A stretch of DNA of 64,000 nucleotides. It comes from Camellia lanceoleosa (lineage: Eukaryota > Streptophyta > Magnoliopsida > Ericales > Theaceae). The notes under the pieces are model-generated. The model had not been told where the DNA came from, ran no database searches, and saw only the letters and a list, made by a program, of their open reading frames with translations. The stretch spans positions 49,247,932 to 49,311,931 of the forward strand of contig CM045760.1 of the NCBI GenBank assembly GCA_025200525.1. Direction: 5' to 3'. Positions 22,805 through 31,630 of this stretch are shown here, in pieces; within the stretch, counting starts at the first letter, position 1; each line of letters starts with the position of its first letter. A program made the position numbers and the translations under genes.

Positions 22805-24687
22805 TGCTACGATCCAAACCCAGTACCTGAAGGTTCAACATCGCAACAAGACAATTACTGAAGTCATAACAAATTAATAGTGCAGCGGAGTAAAATAGAA
22901 GGGTACCCAAAGCTTAATTATAATATATACAGTGGATCTTCTATTCATTTACATTGCCAGAGTTAAACTATGATTACAAAGTGCCTTATGTCTACCGCAT
23001 GCACTAGTCCTAACACGTCACTTGAAAGTGGTTAACAACTATAACCACATGGCAGAGTGAGAAATATTATACTGAGAGTATGAAGGGTATAAAAATCACT
23101 ATGGATAATTATTTTGGCTAAACAGAGATTTGTTTGGTAACAGAAATACATAAATCATTTTAAATAACAGAAGCATAACGCAGAAATCATATAAGCAAAT
23201 AATCATAACCACGATACAGAACAGAACAAAACAGATGTATGGACTCAAGAAGTGTCTCGTATGAATTCTAGAGGTAGCTTTCATAATAGTGTAACACTTA
23301 TCTCCGCACAGCACTTTACTCCACACCAAAAATCAGAGGGTCAATGGATCCATGACAACAAAAGGTCACTTAAAGTGACAATATAGAGGGCCAATGGTTA
23401 TTTAAGTCACCAAAGGCATAGGACCTTCGTGGTGATACTTACAAAATAAATGTGCAAAATACATTTAATACACAGTTATATCCATGAGTTTCTCTTTATA
23501 AGCAAATAGGGTTCATTTAACAAATAATATATATTTGAAAAATAATATGATTGGCAAAACAGATTTTACATAAAACAATTTATGGTAGCTCAAAATATAA
23601 TACAACTCACTTCAAACTTGATTCTTTACTCTCACTTCTGACTTCGGCTCACTCTCTCATATACCCCTCGTTTGTTATTGTAATAACCCCGACCCTGATT
23701 AACGCTAATTGGAACTTAATTATGCCTGATAATAATTAAGAGGAAATCTGGAATTAATTTGCATGTGTATTGCATGAATTATGTGCTTCTATCTGTTCGG
23801 TGTCGAAATATCTGTTCGTATTTTAAACTTTAATTCGCAAATTGGAAGCCTTATCGGCGCCCGAATCCGAAATTGATTAGTGTTCTGGACTAGTTATATT
23901 TTATGTGATTTTATGGTAGGTTCAATTAAAATTCGATTTGGGAATGTTTAAATCAGATTAAATAATGTTATATTAATGAACCTAGCTTAATTACATTTAT
24001 GCCACTTAGTGGCTTTACTTGGGGCAACATTTAGTCTATGTTATTGCACTTAGAATCATCTCATATCAGCCATTCCTTGGGCTTACCAACGGCTAGAGAG
24101 AGATAGGGTGAAGGGAGATTGATTACAACATGGTTTGCTAGAGGAATTGTAGGAGAATTGCAAGATTGAGCTCACACACTTGAAATTGAAGGTTTAAGGT
24201 AGGAATACACTCTCTCATTTATGTAATTGAACTAGCTCTTGCATGTTTCTTGACCAAATGAAGGTTAGAGTCTAGAGTTAGCTTGGAATTGTTGAATTGG
24301 GTAGTGTAACATGCATGCATGTGCATATTCATGGAAATTAAAGTTGTTTGGTGTCAAATCTCCACATGCATGTTCATATTTTTGCTAAAATCCATGAATT
24401 CATCAAAATTCTGAGTTTAACTTTGCTTTGGGTCATGTTTTGAAGCTTTGAAATGCACTTGAACTCAGGCATGTTGGATTACATCTTGTTCTTGAAGATT
24501 TATGGACATGGTGCACAAATTGACTCACTCTTGGCCCTTGAATTTACAAATTGGTTTTTAAAACTTGATATGCTATGTGTTTAAAGTGTTTTTCCAGAAT
24601 TTGGGCCTAAGAGGTTGAGTTTTTGGTTGGAGAATGCTTGGTTCGAACTTGGAAGACAAATCTGAAAATTCCATAATTTGGCTTCCT

Positions 24688-24880
24688 CGCTCGAGCGAAG
24701 GATTCCTCGCTCGAGCGACCACCCTTGTCCAGAAGCTCGCTCGAGCGAGCATCGAGCGGAAAAAATCAACAACCAGTACTTTTTCATCTCATCAGATCGC
24801 TCGAGCGAAGGATTCCTCGATCGAGCGAGCCCTTTGATTTTTCAAGCTCGCTCGAGCGAAGAAAGGCTTGATCGAGCGAG
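24688..24880. repeat. Array of TCGCTCGAGCGA palindromes in solo LTR A1
   Basis: Five near-perfect copies of the 12-base palindrome TCGCTCGAGCGA, plus three variants with GATCGAGCGAG or ATCGAGCGG, are spaced irregularly over about 190 bases. They account for almost all CpG in this stretch of an otherwise AT-rich LTR. The other copy of this LTR has the same kind of array at 62014-62300. Confidence 0.85.
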
Positions 24881-25288
24881 ACCCCTGTTTTCAGCAACTT
24901 TTGAAAAACATTTTCTAAGGCATTTTTACACCCTCATTCCATCCTAGGCATTCCTAGGCCATGTTTAAGGCTCCATACTAAGGGTAAGGGGTTAGGTACA
25001 CACTTAGAATCGTTGATGTAAGTTTTGTACAATTGGAATGCATGTTTCAAAGTGTGTATCCGTGATGTGTTATGTAGGTCACGTGCCGCAATCTATTTGA
25101 CCCTTTTGACTTCGTCTACCTGTATCAACGCCCACTGTGAGTAATAACTTTGTAAAGTTATGTTCAATGTTATGTATTTTCAGTATACTATGATACGAAA
25201 TGATTGGTTCTTGAAAAGTTATGATAGGTTGGAAATGAATGAATGAATGTCCAGTTTTTCTGAAAAGTATTTGTGGCACCCTTAGTTC

Positions 25289-25428
25289 CGATGGCCCTCG
25301 CCCGGGGGTAACAATACCGTGGCCGATGGCCCTCGCCCGGGGGTAACAATACCGTGGCCGATGGCCCTCGCCCGGGGGTAACAATACCGTGGCCTATGGC
25401 CCTTGCCTGGGGGTAACAATACCATGGC
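25289..25428 (+). repeat. 35-bp minisatellite in solo LTR A1
   Basis: Four head-to-tail units start at 25289, 25324, 25359 and 25394, opening with CGATGGCCCTCGCCCGGGGG. The first three are essentially identical and the fourth has several C-to-T type changes. I do not see the array in the other copy of this LTR. Confidence 0.9.
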
Positions 25429-26360
25429 TACTTGCGCGCAAGATATGGACCTTTATGGTTGTGGGTACCATCTTTGTTTGTGGTCTTCGGACCTGCCTGA
25501 TCTGATAGCTAATGGGTGTACCACATATGATCTTATGCAAAATCTGAATATGAATATGAGCATGTATCTGAACCTATATCTGATTTGAAATCTAAATATG
25601 CATAAGACTCTGTTTCTGATAAGATTATGTTTCTGATGTAAACTCTGATTTCTAATTCTGTAATGGATATCATTCATTAAACCCTTTACTCTGTTATTAT
25701 TCACTGGGCTTTCGCTCACAGTTTATATTATATATGTAGGTGAGCCAGCACAAGACCCTGGCCAGAGTTGATGGCCCTCTGTTTTGTTTTTGGTCAGCCA
25801 CCTGTTGTGCCTCCCGAGGAGGTTCCGCCTGAAGTCCGATGCCATGGCAGTTTTGCACCTCATGCTAGTCCTTTGTACCTGTTTTGTTAAGTTGGATCTT
25901 GGGATGTACTTGTGTAAATATTTTGTACATATGGGTGTACCCGACTAGCATGTTTGTGTTTATAAATAAGTTTTGAATTGTCTGTCCCATGTACGTCATC
26001 ACAGCTCATTGGACCTTGTTTACTTTATGTATTTGCTTTTGCAGCCCCTTGATATTTGTTAATGTCTTCAAAGGCCGTAGGTAATCCACGGATTACTGGC
26101 CGGTTACGACGCTAAACCTATAGGGGCAGGTTTGGGTCGTGACAGTTATTCTTGTGATTTCATTACTATGCAACTTACCTATTTATAGGCGAGAAGATCC
26201 TTACTATGCAACGCACCATGTGGTACCACATGGCACCACGCTTCCTATGAGATTTCTTGAAAACTATACACAAGTTCCCTATATTCTACCATGGCCCAAA
26301 AAATGTTATAATTACAACTTTTTTTTCAAAGATTAAGTACATGTATTTTAGGGTGTCACA

Positions 26361-26744
26361 ATCTTTCCTCCTTTTAAAATTTCATCCTCGAAATTAATTT
26401 ATAGAATTGTATTTTTTGTTTCCGCTGTGCACTCTGATAGAATCATTTCCCACTAATCATTACAAAAAAAACATAATGTACACATAATTCACAGAAATGT
26501 CCCCTCAGTTTTTTTTTTTTTGACAAAGTAATTATTGAAGGAGGACAAAACCTATCCTCTCAGTTTTTCTTTGCCTTCAACATAGTAGTGATTGAAGAGG
26601 GACAACATAACAATTTTTACCCAAGGTGAATCCCTACAAAACATTCCATACCCTATTTCTTAATTGTGCGTGCATGTCCTATGCTCCAATGTTTTTTTTT
26701 TTAAATAATTTTTTTAAAATAAAATCATTGCTCTGCTACCATTT
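26361..26744 (-). repeat. Internal region 2 of the compound element
   Basis: 384 bases. On the minus strand it begins right after LTR 3 with a primer-binding site and ends with the purine tract AAAAGGAGGAAAGAT next to the TGTGACACCC of LTR 2. No ORF that could be gag or pol. Confidence 0.8.
26730..26741 (-). other. Primer-binding site, Met-initiator tRNA type
   Basis: The minus strand reads TGGTAGCAGAGC three bases after the LTR terminus TGTGACA. This differs by one base from the common plant site TGGTATCAGAGC complementary to initiator tRNA-Met. It fixes the orientation of the compound element. Confidence 0.8.
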
Positions 26745-27421
26745 TGTCACAACCCAATCCTAGTACCCAGAGGCTAGGTATCACGACAGGACAAAAACAT
26801 ATGTCAATACCAAATGTATCAGATGAAAAACACAACGGAATAAAATAAAAGGGGTACTGTAGACACCCCATTTTTGACAGGCCATAAGACTTGGGCGCTT
26901 TCTTTTGATTACCCGATGATGACAATTAGATTGTGTTTCTCGCAGAATTCTCATTAAAAGAAATGAAATTTGAACTTTAATCCCAACCTTCACCATTATG
27001 GACAAATTATTTTAAAATCTTGAATATTTTATTAATTTAGTATTTTTGTAATTTTTCATAATTTTATGTGTTTGTTCATATTTTTGATGTATTTTATATA
27101 AAAGAAAATAATAAAACAAATTATATTATGTGTTTAAAATTATTATAGTATATATTTAGTATTTTATATAAAATTATATTAGTATATTATATGTTTGGTA
27201 TTTTGGTATAAATTATATATTTTAGATATTTTATATATTATATTATATATATATTATATTATATTATATATATTATAAAATAAAAATAATAAAAAAATAA
27301 TCGACGGTGCCGCCTCAACTCAGCGCACCTATGCAAATATATATATATTATTATTATATTATTATTATTATATTATATTTATATTATTATTATATTATTA
27401 TATTATATTATTATTTTGCCT

Positions 27422-27432
27422 ATATAAAGGCT
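27422..27432 (+). promoter_or_regulatory. Candidate LTR promoter TATA box
   Basis: CTATATAAAGG sits after the AT-rich U3-like part and before a purine-rich leader, the arrangement expected at the U3/R boundary of an LTR. Confidence 0.5.
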
Positions 27433-27805
27433 AATCAGGGGAGCAATTCAAGAAAATTCAAGAGGAATTCTGAGTGGGGAGAATTCTGAGGCTCAGCAGA
27501 GGGAAATTTCTAGAAAAGAGTTTTGGAGGAATTCTGAGAGGGGAAATTATGAGAAGAAGAAATTTTGGGGGAGGCTCAGGAGGGATGAAATAAAATATTT
27601 TTTTTAATATTTTTATTTTTTATTTCATCACTACACCATTCAAAAAACAACCACTAAACTTATATTTCCAAATTTTGGATTGAGAATTGAGAACACATTC
27701 CACAGACTTGAGAGTAATCAAAAAGAAAGTTTGTGACTCAGAAAATTCGTCATTTCCCCAAAAGGTGAGTTTTTGCAAATTTTCATTTAATTTAAAATGT
27801 GATAT

Positions 27806-28267
27806 AATTTGTTTAAATACTTTATTTACTTCGTTTTATAACCTTTTTTTTATCACTTTAATGGGATGGCTGCACCACTGCACCACCTACATATCTGCTG
27901 TAATTTAAATATTATATATAAATTGTTGTAATTTATTACTGTAAATAAATATCCCGGCGGTGAATAGTAACCTCCGGCGGTGAATAGCACCTCCGGTGGT
28001 GAATAGTAACCTCGGCGGTGAATAGTACCTAATTTGTTTAAATACTTTATTTACCTTGTTTTATATCGCTTTAATGGGATGGCTGCACCACTGCACCGCC
28101 TACATATCTGCTCCAATTTAAATATTGTATATAAATTGTTATAATTTCTTACTTTAAATAATTTATCCCGGCGGTGAATAGTAACCTCCGGTGGTGAATA
28201 GTACCTCCGGCGGTGAATAGTAACCCCGACGATGAATAGTACTTCCGACGGTGAATAGTAACCCCGA
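27806..28267 (+). repeat. 225-bp tandem duplication with ~19-bp minisatellite
   Basis: Two copies start at 27806 and 28031 with AATTTGTTTAAATACTTTAT. Each ends in a cluster of GGTGAATAGTAACCTCCGGC-like units: about four in the first (27951-28029) and five in the second (28167-28266). The units differ by single bases (ggcggtg, ggtggtg, gacggtg, gacgatg). Confidence 0.85.
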
Positions 28268-30792
28268 CTATTTAATTTTGCTCGCTTTATTCTATACTAT
28301 TTAGGGGGCTGTTTAATTTATTTCAACGATTTATGTTGTGAATATCAAGTTTGTTAGTACTAACCAATTAATCAATACACTGATTTTCCTTTATTGCATT
28401 TCAGACTTAGTGGATGTAAATATCACTTTTGCACAAACAGGAGAAAAGATAAAGAAATGGAAAGGTAATAAAAAAGGCTAATAAAATTGGATTACAACCA
28501 ACATAAAGAACCAATATGATTAATTGAATTCGGTCGGACGTTATACCGAATTTATTGTGTCAAGGCTTGCCTTACGTCAATTATTGTAATAAATTAGACA
28601 GCCCCCTTTTATTTATTATTCATTCGGTTTTGTAATAATTATTTATTTGGACACTTGGACATTCGAACCCTCCTGCGTGAGGGTGCAGTAATTCATTCGG
28701 ACTCTCCTTCGTGAGGACAAATTTGTAATAATGTGTATGTCTTACAACCCCACGTCTTTCTCCCTTCTATTTACCAGCTTATGATGGTTAGATTAGGGAC
28801 ATCATGTTTAATTTAGCATTTTCCATGATTTGCATTCATCCGTTTGCATGCATAAAAGTTCGGCTCATCATATTATTCAAATGTCAAATTCAAACTTTTT
28901 ACTTGAATACATGTCTATCACATGCCTTGAATTGACTCGCATGCCATGCTAGTAGCCGAGCTTATTACTTGCACGTTGTATGTGTTGCATTAGCCATATC
29001 GCATTAATTAGGATCATGCATTTTTATCTAACTATTTACTTTCTTTTGACTCGCCTTCGGACATAAGGTAAGTTTTTATGCTTTAGCATATTGCATAAGT
29101 GTGATTGCTGTCATATCAAACATACTACCATGAGGCTAATTGCTTAAGTGATAAACTGTTTGAATGCCTGTGGATGAAGGCTATTCACTGACATTGGAAT
29201 ACTTTGATTAATGTATATATATGAGATCACTTTTTCAAGTGATACATATTCAAAACACTTTTTCAAAACAAACATGAAATCAAACGTTCCAACTGTTCGT
29301 GAAATTAGTCTATACTTGTATGTTAGAGATAAAATAAGAGCATATATTGTACATAAAAATCACATCATGATTAGTAGAGGCCGATCTTTGATCGGGTGAG
29401 TGGGGTGTTCAATTATTGACCTTCCCCTCTCATACCTAAGTTCCCGAACCAAGACACTTTGGTAACGACGGACTAATGGCCTTTGGCACGAGTCATGGGT
29501 TTCCTAAATTTCCCAAAATAAATATTTAGGTGGCGACTCTGAAATCTGGCAAAGCAGTCCATTTTTGGCATTTGATTCAAACATCAATTTTTCTAAAAAC
29601 AATTGTCGGATTTGGACTCTTTTTGTGTTTCCACTGTTTCACATTGCACTTGTGAAATCAGATTCAGAACAAACACACAAGTAGAGTCCGAACTGTAAGG
29701 GCTATTTCATTCTTCCGAAAGGGGGCGCGAAAAGCCGAGCTACAGGTACCCAAACATTTATTTCATTAAAATATACATTGGAGTTTTTTTTATTGTATAC
29801 AATAACAGAGTTAGACTATATTACAAAGTGCTCTGTGTCTACCCAAGCCCTAGTCCAGATACACTAACATATGGATAAGGGAACAAGTCCCTCCTTAATT
29901 TTCATCACCTGAAAGTGGTTAATAACTATAACCACATGACAGAGTGAGAAATATTATACTGAGAACATAACGGTATAAAATTCATCATAAATAATTATTT
30001 GGGCTAAACAGAGATTTGTTTGGTAATAGAAATACATAAATTGTTTTATATAATATAAGCATAATGTAGAAATTATATAAACAAATGATTATAACCACGG
30101 TACGATACAGAACAAAACAGATGTATAGATTCAAGAGGTGGCTCATACGAATTCTAGAGGTGGCTCCCACAATAGTATAACCACTTAGCTCCGTACAACA
30201 CTTTACTTCACACTAGAAATCAGAGGGTCAGTAGATCCATGACAACATAGGGTCACGTAAAGTGATAATACAGAGGGCCAATAGTTATTTAAGTCCCTAA
30301 AGACATGGGGCCTCCGTGGCGGTACTTACACAATAATTGTGCAAAACATATTTAATACACAGTTATATTCATGGGTTTCCCTCTATAAGCAAATAGGGTT
30401 CATTTAACATATAATATACTTTTAAAAACTAATATGATTAGCAAAACAGATTTTACATAAAACCGCTTGTGGTAGCTCAAAATATAATATAACTCATTTC
30501 AAAATTGATCATTTACTCTTGCTTCTGACTTTGGCTCACTTTCTCATATACCCCTTGCTTGTTATTCTTGTGATTTCATTTATCATGTAACTCACCTATT
30601 TATAGGTGAGAAGTTCCTTACTATGCAGCACTGTATGGCATACCACGTGGTACCATATGGTACCACGCTCCCATGAGGTTTCTTGAAACACTATGCATAA
30701 GTTCTCTATATTCTATTATGGCCCAAAAAATATTATAATTATATATTTTTTTTCAAAGATTAAGTACATATATTTTGGGGTATGACACTAAG

Positions 30793-31560
30793 AAGTCAGA
30801 CTCTAATACTAATTTAAATACACAACAAAATAAAATACTTTCTAAAAAAATATATAAATGTAATTTAATTTATCCTATTAAATATATATGAAATTATTAT
30901 TTGTTTTTCATAATTTTTTTAAAAATATAATGTTCTTGATTCTATTTTTTTCCACAAGAGGTTTTTGAACTTTTGTAAACAAAAAATAAAATAAAAATTC
31001 AACCATTAATAAAGGTGAGAAATAAATTTTAAGATTTGATTTAATAAAAATAGTTTAAATGAGATAAATAAAGATGGAGAAATAGATTTTAAGTATTATA
31101 TATAACAAATTAATTGAGTATTTTATTATTCTCAAATAATTTCTCCATTCAAGTAAAGATTAATTTTAATTTTAGGTGTAAGAAATGACAAATTGTTTGA
31201 ATTGTTTATTATTCTCAAATGATTTTTTAATCTTTCATTCCGTATCAACTAATTTTAATTTATTGTGAAGCGATTAATGTTTTTTTAATTCTATTTTTTT
31301 TTAATTATGTAATAAATATTAACCTACAATTTTTTAAATATGCATGGACTGGAAATTTAATGACTCAAAAATAAAATAATAATTTTTTTTTGCATATGAA
31401 TAAATAAGTAATGTAAATTGCTAGGAAAAAAATTAATCTATTTATTTTAACTTTAAAAAAATTCAAATAATAAATTTTAGGTTATTTATGTTGTGTGAAA
31501 TAGGTTTTATATTAAATTTTTAAGATATTATCTAACATTAATTTTAGAGAGATTAATTCC
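30793..31560 (-). repeat. Right arm of the long inverted repeat
   Basis: Inverted counterpart of 20520-21309, sharing the same ordered landmarks. The inner end lies right next to the CTAAG duplication of the compound LTR element. AT content is high but the ordered matches are too long to be compositional. Confidence 0.75.
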
Positions 31561-31591
31561 TTTTAAGTATTTTATCAATAAAAATTAAAGG

Positions 31592-31630
31592 TTTTTTTTT
31601 GGGGGGGGGGGGGGAGGGGGGGTGCCCGGG
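31592..31630 (+). repeat. T-run followed by long G-run
   Basis: Nine T, then fourteen G, an A, seven G, and then GTGCCCGGGGGG. The run can form G-quadruplexes in principle and is an obvious site for sequencing or assembly error. Confidence 0.7.

Larger units (their letters stand above)
23679..26144 (+). mobile_element. Solo LTR, family A (TGTAATAACCCC..GTCGTGACA)
   Basis: 2466 bases starting TG and ending CA, flanked by a perfect GTTAT duplication (23674-23678 and 26145-26149). No internal domain or second LTR is present, so it is a solo LTR left by LTR-LTR recombination. A second copy, inverted and diverged, is at 60830-63454. Notable contents are an array of CTCGAG-centred palindromes (24688-24880) and a 35-bp minisatellite (25289-25428). 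Superfamily cannot be set without an internal region; a Ty3/gypsy origin is a guess from LTR length. Confidence 0.9.
22805..26360 (-). repeat. LTR 2 (middle) of the compound element, split by a solo LTR
   Basis: Sequence 22805-23678 plus 26150-26360 rejoins to about 1085 bases homologous to LTR 1. The interruption falls in the phrase that is contiguous in LTR 1 and LTR 3 ('ttgttattcttgtgattt'). Confidence 0.85.
26858..29744 (+). mobile_element. Solo LTR, family B (TGTAGACACCCC..GAGCTACA)
   Basis: 2887 bases beginning TGTAG and ending CTACA (perfectly inverted 5-base ends), flanked by GGTAC on both sides (26853-26857 and 29745-29749). It has an AT/ATT simple-sequence zone (27230-27420), a promoter-like TATATAAAGG at about 27422, a 225-bp tandem duplication with a CGGCGGTGAATAGTAACC minisatellite (27806-28267), and a 3' part with small repeats. 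No coding region. Long TGTAGACACC-type LTRs recall large Tat/Ogre-like gypsy elements, but that is memory-based inference. Confidence 0.85.
21315..30787 (-). mobile_element. Compound non-autonomous LTR retrotransposon: LTR-int-LTR-int-LTR
   Basis: Three homologous LTRs of about 1.1 kb (21315-22446; 22805-26360; 26745-30787, the last two interrupted by later insertions) alternate with two short internal regions (22447-22804 and 26361-26744). The whole is bounded by one perfect 5-bp duplication CTAAG (21310-21314 and 30788-30792). Orientation is minus: LTRs read TGTGACACCC..GGTYGTGACA, a Met-initiator-like primer site follows the 30.8 kb-side LTR, and a purine tract precedes the next LTR. Without the nested elements it is about 4.1 kb. 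There is no gag or pol, so mobilisation would need a helper. The three-LTR form probably arose by unequal recombination or template switching. Confidence 0.85.
26745..30787 (-). repeat. LTR 3 (5' LTR) of the compound element, split by a solo LTR
   Basis: Sequence 26745-26857 plus 29750-30787 rejoins to about 1151 bases homologous to LTR 1. The break lies within 'ggtacccaaacatttatt', which is contiguous in LTR 1. The right end GGGGTATGACA is followed directly by the CTAAG duplication. Confidence 0.85.

Noticed and set aside
24581..24947. Three overlapping ORFs of 67-89 codons in the LTR
   Set aside because: They arise from the palindrome array (translated as RSSE/LERAS-like repeats) and appear on both strands.
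25079..25384. 101-codon minus-strand ORF
   Set aside because: Runs through the 35-bp minisatellite, giving a repeated peptide; not a gene.
25289..25428. CRISPR-like array
   Set aside because: Units are contiguous without spacers and the genome is a plant's.
29530..29560. Primer-binding site (GGTGGCGACTCTG) for a second LTR element inside family B
   Set aside because: It lies within a unit already bounded by TG..CA ends and a GGTAC duplication, so it is part of the LTR; at most an old remnant.
21315..30787. Intact LTR retrotransposon with gag-pol
   Set aside because: No gag, protease, reverse transcriptase or integrase motif is visible; internal regions are under 0.4 kb.
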